Both the position numbers and the translations under genes were made by a program. Shown here piece after piece: positions 8,832-17,320 of a stretch of DNA of 64,000 nucleotides. The stretch comes from Nostoc sphaeroides. GTDB lineage: Bacteria; Cyanobacteriota; Cyanobacteriia; Cyanobacteriales; Nostocaceae. The DNA lies in the NCBI RefSeq assembly GCF_003443655.1, contig NZ_CP031941.1, forward strand, positions 5,082,501 through 5,146,500, written 5' to 3'. The notes below the pieces were generated by a model. The model was not told the DNA's origin. It worked only from the letters and a program-made list of their open reading frames with translations, and made no database searches. Within the stretch, counting starts at the first letter, position 1; every line of letters begins with the position of its first letter.

Positions 8832-11012
8832 TTAATCAATCAGGTTTGAGGCTGCACCACTTGAGCGTAATGCCATATTCATGAGAATTTTTTGTGAATT
8901 AGCTTCTGGAGAATCATCATAAGGACGCCGTTGAATGTAAGTGCCGTCAGCTTGTAATTCCCAAGCTTGGCGATTATCTGCGAGCATAATTCCCATAATT
9001 TCTTGCAAATCTTTAGCAATATCAGGGTCTTTCACTGGGGTAATTACTTCTACGCGGCGATCTAAATTGCGGCGCATCCAGTCGGCGCTGCCGATATAGA
9101 TTTCTTCTTGTGTATTGTTATGAAAATAATAAATCCGAGAATGTTCTAAAAAGCGACCGATAATGCTGATTATGCGAATGTTTTCACTAATGTCTTTGAG
9201 TCCTGGGCGCAAACAGCAAACGCCCCTGATAATTAAGTCGATTTGTACTCCGGCGCGGGAAGCTTCGTATAAAGTGGCGATAATTTCTGGATCGACTAGA
9301 GAATTCATTTTGGCAACAATGCGTCCAGAAAATCCATTTTGAACATTTTCGATTTCGCGGCGAATGAGTGCCAAAAAGCGATCGCGCATATTCACAGGTG
9401 CAACCAGCAACTCTCGATAAGACTTTTGCAGGGAGTAGCCTGTCAAGAAATTAAATAAATCTGTGATGTCAGCACCTAATTCTTCACGACAACTAAATAA
9501 TCCCAAATCTGTATACAGCCGTGCCGTTTTGGGGTTATAATTACCAGTGCCAATATGCACGTAGCGGCGTATCCGGTCTTTTTCCCGCCGTACTACCATG
9601 ACGGTTTTGCTATGGGTTTTCAGCCCCACTAAACCATAGACAACATGAACTCCAACTCTTTCTAGGCGTTTTGCCCAGTAAATATTATTCTCCTCATCAA
9701 ATCGCGCCTTTAATTCCACCAGCACGGATACCTGTTTATCATTTTCGGCCGCGGCAATTAAGGCGTTGACGATGGGCGAGTCACCAGAAGTCCGGTAGAG
9801 GGTCATCTTGATGGCTAACACATTCGGATCGTAGGCAGCATGGGTAATAAAGCGCACCACTGTAGCCGAAAAAGATTGATAGGGATGGTGTACTAGTAAA
9901 TCCTTTTCTCGAATCACAGCAAAAAAGTCTTTTCCTTCGTCCGTCTCCAGGGTATCTGGGTCTAAACTCGGTTCTCTCAGTCTTTGCAGGCGTAATGGTA
10001 CAACAGATTGGCGTGGTGGATCTTTGAGTTCTGGCAATGGCAAGGACATAAAATACATCAAATCCCGCAGTCCCAAAAGACCATCTACTTCGTAGAGATC
10101 GCTTTCTGTTAATTCCAAATCATGCAATAATCGCGATCGCACTATTTCAGGAGTCTGAGATTGAATTTCTAGCCGGACAGGACTTCCACCCAAGCGCCGT
10201 TTTCGCAATTCCTGTTCGATCGCTAACAATAAATCATCTGCTTCATCTTCTTCTAAGACCAAATCGGCATCACGAGTAATGCGGAACGGATGATATTCTT
10301 GAATATTCATCCCTGGAAATAGAGATTCCAAGTTATGAGCGATCGCTTGTTCTAAAGGTACACCAGTCCAGTGGGCAGGTTTTTCGTTGTTCTGATCTCC
10401 CAACTCCGGCGGTATGGGTAAAAATCGGGGGAGAACACTGGGGACTTTAACTCTGGCAAATAATTCTTCTTCGGTGTCTGGGTTTTTGACCACAACAGCC
10501 AGATTCAGACTGAGATTAGAAATAAAAGGAAAGGGATGACTAGGATCGACAGCCAGAGGAGTCAAAACTGGAAAGACTTGTTCCTCAAAATAACTGTTGA
10601 GATGAGTCCGTTGTTTTTGATTCAAATCTATGTAATCCAGAATATGGATGCCATGATTTACTAGTAGAGGACGAAGTACTTGCTCAAAATGTTGATGCTC
10701 TTTCTTTACAAGAGGAGTCAGGGTAGACCGAATATCGTCTAACTGTTGTTGTGGTGTCCGACCATCAGGAGTCAACAGGGTAACTTTCGCCTCTACTTGT
10801 TGCTTTAAACCAGCAACCCGCACCATGAAAAACTCATCTAAATTAGAGTTGAAGATTCCCAAAAACTTCAGGCGTTCTAGAAGAGGCGTGCGATCGTCGC
10901 AGGCTTCATGTAATACTCTGCCATTAAATTCTAGCCAGCTTAACTCTCGGTTAAGATAATATTGTGGATCGTTTAAATTGATGGGATTAGCGCTTTTTTT
11001 AGATTTTGCCAT
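8832..11012 (-). CDS. ppk1: Polyphosphate kinase 1
   Basis: PPK1 reversibly transfers the gamma-phosphate of ATP to a growing polyphosphate chain, forming phosphate and energy stores. The 726-residue protein shows the family order: N-terminal domain (NRELSWLEFNGRVLHEA), head domain (SNLDEFFMVRVAGL, HPFPFISNLSLNLAV), then two phospholipase-D-like C-terminal domains. The autophosphorylated histidine is expected at His467 in LKTHSKTVMVVRRE, followed by RYVHIGTGNYNPKTARLYTDLGLF. A further conserved block is IIRGVCCLRPG, and the length is normal for cyanobacteria. The ATG start is followed by a Lys/Ser-rich tail. It is monocistronic, with a receiver gene far downstream on the same strand. Confidence 0.97.
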   Translation of the reverse strand: MAKSKKSANPINLNDPQYYLNRELSWLEFNGRVLHEACDDRTPLLERLKFLGIFNSNLDEFFMVRVAGLKQQVEAKVTLLTPDGRTPQQQLDDIRSTLTPLVKKEHQHFEQVLRPLLVNHGIHILDYIDLNQKQRTHLNSYFEEQVFPVLTPLAVDPSHPFPFISNLSLNLAVVVKNPDTEEELFARVKVPSVLPRFLPIPPELGDQNNEKPAHWTGVPLEQAIAHNLESLFPGMNIQEYHPFRITRDADLVLEEDEADDLLLAIEQELRKRRLGGSPVRLEIQSQTPEIVRSRLLHDLELTESDLYEVDGLLGLRDLMYFMSLPLPELKDPPRQSVVPLRLQRLREPSLDPDTLETDEGKDFFAVIREKDLLVHHPYQSFSATVVRFITHAAYDPNVLAIKMTLYRTSGDSPIVNALIAAAENDKQVSVLVELKARFDEENNIYWAKRLERVGVHVVYGLVGLKTHSKTVMVVRREKDRIRRYVHIGTGNYNPKTARLYTDLGLFSCREELGADITDLFNFLTGYSLQKSYRELLVAPVNMRDRFLALIRREIENVQNGFSGRIVAKMNSLVDPEIIATLYEASRAGVQIDLIIRGVCCLRPGLKDISENIRIISIIGRFLEHSRIYYFHNNTQEEIYIGSADWMRRNLDRRVEVITPVKDPDIAKDLQEIMGIMLADNRQAWELQADGTYIQRRPYDDSPEANSQKILMNMALRSSGAASNLID

Positions 11013-11823
11013 AATGACTTAAAGGCAGGCAGATATAGCCCATTGAAGTGGGGGACAATAAATATAGTAAGTTAAATGGGGCTTGAGCATAACGCTGAGG
11101 CGATCGCTAATAGCATCTGTTAGGACTGGTGCCAAATTTCAGCTTTAAGGGACTGACAACAAATAAATTACCCAATCTTGTGGGGTGGGCATCTTGCCGC
11201 TCCGATTATGCAACTTATAGCTATTTTCAGCTAAATAGACCACGCGGTAGGGGCACAGCATTGCTGTGCCCTTACGACAAATGTGGTTCAAATACATGAA
11301 AACTGCTGTAAATGCCGATTAGTTTATTAGCCTCGGAATTGATTCCGAGGTGGGATAGCAACGAAGCGGGAGATTGAAAAAATGTGGGTAATATCCAGAC
11401 TTAAAATCCTGGACATTCAATTTCTCATAAAAATACACTTAAGATTTAGCAAATATATGACATAGGCATTTCTGAAAATTTTTGACTGATTATTAAGCAA
11501 AGTTTACAGAGAGTTTGGGTATTAGAGGCGGTCTAAAGCCGTACTTGCGGTATTTTTTGGAGTTGCTTTTCCAAATATAAAAGTTTGTATGTATTACTAC
11601 AAATGCAATACAGGCATTAATTAGGCAAAAGGTTGCTGTATCTCTAATTTTATTAAGATTTTGATGCTGCTGTCTTAGATCCTAAACTAACAATTTTTTC
11701 TCTTAGTTTTTTTAAACTATCACCGTCTAAATTTTTTAAAATCCAGTATTTTTACTGAAATGATACTCAGGGTTCAAGGTTATATTGAGAACGTAAAGAT
11801 AACAACTGAGGAGTTTGTTAATC
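11013..11823. other. Intergenic region with repeat fragments and probable promoter
   Basis: About 800 bp between divergent genes. Positions 11148-11192 match the inner element at 20085-20205 (ACAACAAATAAATTACCCAATC and TTGTGGGGTGGGCA). Positions 11221-11315 hold a second palindromic repeat with a GGGGCACAGCATTGCTGTGCCC hairpin. Near 11330-11360 lies a GCCTCGGAATTGATTCCGAGG hairpin. The last 300 bp is AT-rich and probably contains the promoter for the following secreted protein. Confidence 0.5.
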
Positions 11824-12273
11824 ATGAAAATATCTTCAATTCTCAAAGGAAGCATTTGTGTATTAGGTTTGGTTGGTGCTGGTAATTTCTTCGCAGCACC
11901 TGCAAACGCAGGAGATGCTGCTGCTCGTGCTGCTGTTACAGTTAGCAGAGCTGATGGTGCTACTCAATCCGTTAGCGGTGAGGTGGTGCTACCTAGTGGT
12001 TTATATTTCCTAGGAGCAACACCTGCTACTCAAACTTTATTAGTTACGCCTGTGATAGCTACTCCAGGTACTACTACTGAAAGCATAACAACTCTAGCAC
12101 TTAGCGCAGGAACTCCTACAGCCATCCCAACTGGTGGAACCATTCAAGGAGTCATTATTGATATCCTCCAAGGTGATAATGCTGTCACTGGCAGTAACGC
12201 TGCAAGCATTCAAGATGCATCAGCGATTATCAAAGCCGCTGGTGGAGTCAATGGCTTGGGTGGTTTAGAATAG
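11824..12273 (+). CDS. Small secreted protein, paralog of the gene at 13469
   Basis: A 149-residue precursor. A good ribosome site TGAGGAG lies 10 bp before ATG 11824. The signal peptide ends near AAPANA-GDAAARA, leaving a mature protein of about 120 residues, rich in Ala, Thr, Gly, Val and Ile, with no Cys and few charges. This composition suggests a beta-rich extracytoplasmic fold. It contains the motif QSVSGEVVLPSG and ends in NGLGGLE. The gene at 13469 encodes a clear paralog (QSVSGELSFP, ending LGALE). I do not recognise a characterised family. A large exported protein gene nearby carries a similar QVSGTFTLPS stretch, which hints at a common system. Confidence 0.75.
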   Translation: MKISSILKGSICVLGLVGAGNFFAAPANAGDAAARAAVTVSRADGATQSVSGEVVLPSGLYFLGATPATQTLLVTPVIATPGTTTESITTLALSAGTPTAIPTGGTIQGVIIDILQGDNAVTGSNAASIQDASAIIKAAGGVNGLGGLE

Positions 12274-12623
12274 ACTTGTTTTTGCCTCACAGAAAATAAC
12301 GGTAGTGTAAAAATCTATCGGCTTCTAGCCTAGATGCTTTTACACCTCGCGTTGATTTTCAGTGTCTTTTTGGGTATTGCTTGAAGAAGCATTACCAGCA
12401 GTGGAGACAAAATCACTGTAATATCCCCACGCTAGGCATTTGCATCAAAATATTTGGTAATAGGCTAATCAACTTTCTGACTCACTCCCCTTTATCTCTA
12501 TCAATAGTTTTTATACTGGATAAGGTAGAGAGCCAGTGAGACGTGACAGATTGAGTAAAAAATACAGCACCTTGAACGTAGTTGAGGGGCTGTATTTTCA
12601 CAAATATCCACTAAATTACAAAA

Positions 12624-12656
12624 AAAACCTGGTTTATTCAATAAACCAGGTTTTTG
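12624..12656 (+). terminator. Intrinsic terminator-like hairpin
   Basis: A perfect stem, AAACCTGGTTTATT with AATAAACCAGGTTT, with almost no loop, flanked by an A run on the left and a T run on the right. It could stop transcription from either direction. It lies 350 bp after the secreted-protein gene. Confidence 0.6.
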
Positions 12657-12682
12657 ATATTTGTTTAAATAGACATCTGGTG

Positions 12683-12819
12683 AAATACTGTTCGGTTAAG
12701 CCTAATAAATAACTCCAATGTAGGTTGGGTTGAGGAACGAAACCCAACATTATCGAGGTTTTGTTAGGTTTCACTTCGTTCAAATCCAACCTACAAATTT
12801 TCTTAACCGAGCAGTATTG
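12683..12819. mobile_element. CAATAC-family MITE with GTAGGTTGGG core
   Basis: A 137-bp palindromic element. Its ends read AAATACTGTTCGGTTAAG and CTTAACCGAGCAGTATTG, inverted repeats with two mismatches. Inside, GTAGGTTGGGTTGAGG (from 12720) pairs with the region ending CCAACCTAC (12794). The 10-bp sequence ACATCTGGTG occurs directly on both sides (12673-12682 and 12820-12829), the mark of a target-site duplication. It encodes no protein. Confidence 0.8.
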
Positions 12820-12911
12820 ACATCTGGTGAAATTAAATATGCGTTATCCAGAACCCTTGTAGAAACGTAGCACCGCTAAGTCTCTACATTCTTTTTCACT
12901 CCTATGTCTAA

Positions 12912-13243
12912 GAGGATGTTTTAAAAGTCCTTTTATCGGTAGCAAAACGTTCTAAATCCCCCTAAATCCCCCTTAAAAAGGGGGACTTTCATTCCGGTTC
13001 CCCCCTTTTTAAGCTACGGTGTACACACAAGTTATCAAATCGCTACCAGTCCTCGAATTACCCCACCCTAACCCTCCCCTTGTAAAGGGGAGGGAACCGG
13101 ATTTTTCTTGTTTCCCCCCTTTACAAGGGGGGATTAAGGGGGGTAATTCGACTTGTGTGTACACCGTAGCCTTTTTAAGGGGGGTTAGGGGGAATCTAGA
13201 AGTGCCGAAAATCACATCAAACTACTTTTAAAACATCATCTAA
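12912..13243. repeat. Composite palindromic repeat with AGAGGATGTTTTAAAAGT ends
   Basis: The outer arms AGAGGATGTTTTAAAAGT (about 12911-12928) and ACTTTTAAAACATCATCT (about 13226-13243) are inverted repeats with one mismatch. Inside lies a second inverted pair, TCTAAATCCCCCTAAATCCC and its counterpart ending GGGGGAATCTAGA. That pair is in turn split by a third element at 13014-13169. A sister copy with the same outer arms is at 55301-55444. Confidence 0.65.
13014..13169. mobile_element. 156-bp MITE with 19-bp perfect terminal inverted repeats and 10-bp duplication
   Basis: The left end CTACGGTGTACACACAAGT (13014-13032) and the right end ACTTGTGTGTACACCGTAG (13151-13169) are perfect inverted repeats. 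CCTTTTTAAG is directly repeated on both sides (13004-13013 and 13170-13179). The interior contains a CCCCTTGTAAAGGGG-type hairpin and no gene. Overlapping open frames on both strands are by-products of the palindrome. Removing the element and one duplicate restores a continuous CCCCCCTTTTTAAGGGGGG palindrome. Confidence 0.85.
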
Positions 13244-13304
13244 AATATACTTCACGAAATCTTTTAAATTAGAGTTTCGCCACATCACCCCAGCCACAAA
13301 CCCA

Positions 13305-13337
13305 GATTGTTCAAGAATTTGGGTGTTTTTTTATTGG
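13305..13337 (+). terminator. Terminator-like hairpin
   Basis: ACCCAGATT pairs with AATTTGGGT around a GTTCAAG loop (one mismatch) and is followed by seven T residues. It lies upstream of the second secreted-protein gene and could insulate it from upstream transcription. Confidence 0.55.
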
Positions 13338-13468
13338 GTTTATTACTCTTTTAATTTCTAAGTGTCAATACTTATACCAGATTTTAGTAGTCTAGGAATC
13401 AAATTTGCTCATAAGTTACAGCTATATTGCTCATGCAAATCTAAAAGAGCATGAGGAGTGGATGATTC

Positions 13469-13906
13469 ATGTATAGCGTGTTTCGTCAATTGCCTGTAAC
13501 TATACAAAGAAGTATTTACTTGCTGGGTTTTATCAGTGTAGGTAATTTTATTGCAGCGCCAGCATATTCACAACAAGCTGTAGCGCGTGGTGCTGTTTCT
13601 ATAGTTTCACCTTCCGGTGCTTATCAAAGTGTTAGTGGTGAACTGTCCTTCCCCGTTAGTAATTTTTTAACTTCCGGCACAAACACAACTTTAACAATAA
13701 CGCCTATTTTTGCAAATATTGGAGCAACTAATGAAAGAATAACTTCTTTATCTCTCACAATAAGCACACCCACAGACATAGCAACAATCAATAACAATTC
13801 ACTTATTAATCCAATACAAACAGTCAATAATCCAATATCAATTATCGATGCAGCATCTCTCATTCAGACCATCAACAACACTAATAGCTTAGGGGCTTTG
13901 GAATAG
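13469..13906 (+). CDS. Small secreted protein, paralog of the gene at 11824
   Basis: A 145-residue precursor starting MYSVFRQLPVTIQRSIY. Its signal peptide is cut near AAPAYS-QQAVARG, and the mature part of about 115 residues is rich in Thr, Ser, Ile and Asn. It aligns along its length with the product of 11824: GNFIAAPAYS with GNFFAAPANA, GAYQSVSGELSFP with GATQSVSGEVVLP, NERITSLSL with TESITTLAL, and IIDAASLIQT with IQDASAIIKA. The pair therefore arose by duplication. AGGAG is present about 14 bp before the ATG. It faces the 986-residue exported protein gene tail to tail, 119 bp apart. The function is unknown. Confidence 0.75.
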   Translation: MYSVFRQLPVTIQRSIYLLGFISVGNFIAAPAYSQQAVARGAVSIVSPSGAYQSVSGELSFPVSNFLTSGTNTTLTITPIFANIGATNERITSLSLTISTPTDIATINNNSLINPIQTVNNPISIIDAASLIQTINNTNSLGALE

Positions 13907-14025
13907 TTTCAAAGCCTCTCCCCCACAGGGGGAGAGGTTTGGAAGTGGGGTAAAAATCCGTGGCGCGAAACGAGAAATCAAGACTTATATATTTTTCTTT
14001 TTTCGTATGAAACCACCCTGCTTGC

Positions 14026-16986
14026 TTAAAATCGATAACCACCTTTAATTTGCATATCAAATCCATTTTCGCCTGTACCAACTTGAGATTCTAAAAAAAT
14101 ATTATTATCGGTAAAGTTATATCTAAAAATAACTCCGTAGTTTAAGCCAGATACACGGCTACTTAAACCTATATTCCTTGTAGCGGAATTTTTAATATAA
14201 GCACCAACAGAAAAATTAGTACCGAGTCTTTGTAAACTCTGTAATTCATAGAAAATTTCTTTACCTAACTCTATGTTTGTATTAATATTAAAACCTGTAC
14301 TAGTACTAAAATCCCCATTAAACAGTCCTAGAAGTTCTCCATTTCCATTATTTTGAACAAAAGCTATAGCAGGCGCTAAAGAAAAGCTGAAATTTCTTTC
14401 TTGATGATTAAAGTAATAGCTTAAAACAGTAGATAAAGGATTATTGCTATTCGATGCACTATTCCAGTCAATTTTTAAGGATGGTATATGAGTATTGATA
14501 GCTACAGGTCTTTTATTTGAGTCTAACTGGACATGAGTTTTAATATAGTTAACCAGAACATTAGCATATATGCCCATAGATGGTTCAGCTAACCCTAAAT
14601 TATTATTAGAAACTCCTGGCGCTGAGTTAGCATTTATGTTAAACCAAGTTCCCAAGCTAGCACTATAGTTTAAATCACCAGCCGAACCTGCTGTTAACAA
14701 CTCAACTGATGGTAAAGATAGATAACCATTAAAACTTTTATAAGTCACACCTATGAGATCAACTCTGGTAAGCTCAAAATAATCGAATGCTAAATCAAAT
14801 GTTCGGACTGGAATTGGTACTAAAGTATTGTCTCCCGAACTAAAACGTTGGACAAATTGTTGACCTTGGGAGTTAGTCAAAATAACTTCAGCAGCACTAG
14901 ATTCGTTAATGGGACTAATGCCAGTATTATTTAAAGGTATTTGACCTCCTATGAAACTCAGAGGGCCAAATTTTTTATTAGAAAGTCTGACGCTTGAAAA
15001 GAAGGTATCACCTGGGTCTAAAAGTTCAATGTCTTTTTGTAAAAATTGGACTGCGCGTTTGTAATTTCCGGTTCTTATTTGCAATATCCTAGAATTATTG
15101 GGAGTAATTTTACTTGGAAGTGTGAAAGTTCCAGATACCTGTTCTAGACCACTAACTGCATTAGAATAGGCTAAAGTGCTATTCAGTCTGTTATTGATTT
15201 GTCTTCTTTGATTTGGTGTAGCCTTTGTATTTAAGGGAACAAAACCTTCTCCGTTTTTAAAGCTTTGTCGCGCTTCTGCTATACTTTTGTCAATATTATC
15301 TATTTTAATTGCTTCAAAAATTCCTCCTAATGCCAGTCCTAAAGTAGAATTAGCTGTTTGTGTGCCATCAATACTTAAGTCACTTAAATTAGCTGTAATA
15401 GAGAATCCTGGACTAGCAAAAATATTAGAATAAGTCGCACTAATTTTTTCTGGATCATATTGAATAATGCTGCGATTATGAGGATAGTTAACATATAATC
15501 TGTGCCAATTATAATTTTTTTGTGTTTCTGATAGTACTTCAAATACAGGCGCTCTTTTCCCGAAAGATATCCATAATAAAGAATTAAGATAATGTAAGTC
15601 TCTCTCAACTGGTGTCAGGTAAGGATTGACTGCTATATTCAACAAATCAAAATTATCAAATTTGTTAAGCTGGGCAATCTTAATACCTGGTGTTGAAGAC
15701 ACAGGAGCAGTAAAACCAAAACCTTCACCCGTCAAGATATTACCCCATAAAATCCCAGCCGATTCTAAAACAGAATCAGGAATAATTTCGCCTAGTTTGA
15801 GTTTAACATTTCCCTCATCTAACAGAGGTTTTAAATCCGTAGTCGGAAAGCCTTGGATAATTAGAGGGGTATTAGTAGCATCTAATAATTTGAATAAAGC
15901 TCCGCCACCGTCACTGCTAAACGTGGAACCACTACCAAGAATTGGTGTAGGATTTTTCAGAATTGTGACATTAGGATTGTCAGGATTAATTCCGCTATTA
16001 ATTATCACTTTACCAGCAGGTACTCCTTCAGGATTAATTAGCTGTCCTGCGATAGAAATTACCGAAAAGTTATTAAGTTCAGCTTTGCCAATTAAATCCT
16101 GAAAATTCACAGGTAAACTAACAATATATTGTAATCCCCAAAATCCTTGGGTTGATGTCATATTTTGGATACTGTAACTTTCAGAGCCTTTACCTTGGGA
16201 AATAATACCTATTTGTGTACCTTTAGTTTCAACTACTAATCTATTCTGATCAAGAAGCCAATAAAACTGATCAGCTTTAGGAAATTTAGCATAAGTAAAT
16301 TTCTCAATAAACTGATTGTCTTCAGAAAATCTGACACTTGTATCGGTATCTATATAATTTTCATCTTGATTTGGCTTAAATAATTGAGGTGAAAAAGTCA
16401 ACCTATCTGTTGGATTAACAATCCACGGATACCTATTAGCACTAAATGTTAGAGCATCAATAATAATTTTTTTTTGATTTGCTTGTTGTTGCTTTTTAGC
16501 TTGACGGAGTTTTTCTATTAGTAATTGTTGCGTTGTTGTATGTGGTTTCTGTTCATTTGAAATTGATGGTTTAGTTGTATCTGGTTTAGATTCATTCTCA
16601 TCTTCCTCAGGTGGCTTAGGAGGTTCTACTTTATATTTTTCAATTGGAATAACATCAGCTATAGTGAATCTACTGAACCGTTTAGTTTTATACAAGTTTG
16701 ATTTAGCGTTTTTTAAAGCCTCTTTTAATAGTGCTTGGCTTTGGTATTTATCTACTTTATCGAAATAATTTAAACTTTTACTACCATGATTTGCACTATC
16801 ATTTAATGTTACTGTAACCTTATTCTTGTTGTCTATATTTAAAGCGCTTGCAGATAATTCAATAAATAGAAATTTATAGAAAATTGTTGAGGATAACAAA
16901 CATACAATCAGAAGTTTTGCATTTTTTTTGAATCTCATTAGGGAGATTTTGAGATTTTTATGACTTGTTTTTTTTATAATATTCAC
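14026..16986 (-). CDS. Large exported, probably outer-membrane beta-barrel protein of unknown function
   Basis: A 986-residue protein. A basic N-terminus and one hydrophobic segment (about residues 24-47) give a signal peptide or anchor. Residues about 115-170 form a Pro/Lys/Glu/Gln linker (VEPPKPPEEDENES and a Gln/Lys-rich helix), followed by beta-rich sequence with few Cys. The last ~300 residues alternate polar and hydrophobic residues in strand-like blocks and end in GGYRF, with the terminal aromatic typical of outer-membrane barrels. I do not recognise a named family. The motif LEQVSGTFTLPS resembles the QSVSGEVVLPS motif of the neighbouring small secreted proteins. The start is GTG 16986; Met17 (16938) is an alternative. 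The gene is AT-rich compared with its neighbours, which may indicate transfer. Confidence 0.7.
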   Translation of the reverse strand: MNIIKKTSHKNLKISLMRFKKNAKLLIVCLLSSTIFYKFLFIELSASALNIDNKNKVTVTLNDSANHGSKSLNYFDKVDKYQSQALLKEALKNAKSNLYKTKRFSRFTIADVIPIEKYKVEPPKPPEEDENESKPDTTKPSISNEQKPHTTTQQLLIEKLRQAKKQQQANQKKIIIDALTFSANRYPWIVNPTDRLTFSPQLFKPNQDENYIDTDTSVRFSEDNQFIEKFTYAKFPKADQFYWLLDQNRLVVETKGTQIGIISQGKGSESYSIQNMTSTQGFWGLQYIVSLPVNFQDLIGKAELNNFSVISIAGQLINPEGVPAGKVIINSGINPDNPNVTILKNPTPILGSGSTFSSDGGGALFKLLDATNTPLIIQGFPTTDLKPLLDEGNVKLKLGEIIPDSVLESAGILWGNILTGEGFGFTAPVSSTPGIKIAQLNKFDNFDLLNIAVNPYLTPVERDLHYLNSLLWISFGKRAPVFEVLSETQKNYNWHRLYVNYPHNRSIIQYDPEKISATYSNIFASPGFSITANLSDLSIDGTQTANSTLGLALGGIFEAIKIDNIDKSIAEARQSFKNGEGFVPLNTKATPNQRRQINNRLNSTLAYSNAVSGLEQVSGTFTLPSKITPNNSRILQIRTGNYKRAVQFLQKDIELLDPGDTFFSSVRLSNKKFGPLSFIGGQIPLNNTGISPINESSAAEVILTNSQGQQFVQRFSSGDNTLVPIPVRTFDLAFDYFELTRVDLIGVTYKSFNGYLSLPSVELLTAGSAGDLNYSASLGTWFNINANSAPGVSNNNLGLAEPSMGIYANVLVNYIKTHVQLDSNKRPVAINTHIPSLKIDWNSASNSNNPLSTVLSYYFNHQERNFSFSLAPAIAFVQNNGNGELLGLFNGDFSTSTGFNINTNIELGKEIFYELQSLQRLGTNFSVGAYIKNSATRNIGLSSRVSGLNYGVIFRYNFTDNNIFLESQVGTGENGFDMQIKGGYRF

Positions 16987-17320
16987 AATACAACCCGTTG
17001 TTTAGTAAACTGCTTGGCATTGGCTAATGTCACAAAATAATCATTATTTAATACTTAAACTTCGGATTTATTATTAGTTTTTTTGATTTGATGCGTTCAA
17101 CCATTTTTCAGTAAATTCTAGATAGCCAAAATTTTTTTGATTTCTAATACTGTAAGTAAGGAATAAAATAGGATTAAGCAGATTTACTGCAACAAGAGTT
17201 TAATTCTTGCTCAAAAATTCAACCTCAGCAAAATCACCACAACTAAAAAGTTGAGCTATTATTTAACCGTATAAATACGTAATTCGAGGATATTCAATCA
17301 AAAAAGTGGAGTAAAAAAAT
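16987..17320. promoter_or_regulatory. Divergent intergenic region, likely promoters
   Basis: An AT-rich 334-bp gap between the 986-residue exported protein (minus) and a sensor kinase (plus). Both promoters probably lie here. No strong palindrome or named operator is evident. Confidence 0.4.

Noticed and set aside
12775-12790. tRNA T-loop-like sequence GTTCAAATCC
   Set aside because: It lies within a MITE and no acceptor or anticodon stem can be folded around it.
13009-13231. Open frames on both strands, each about 70 codons
   Set aside because: They mirror each other across the palindromic MITE at 13014-13169 and are by-products of its symmetry.
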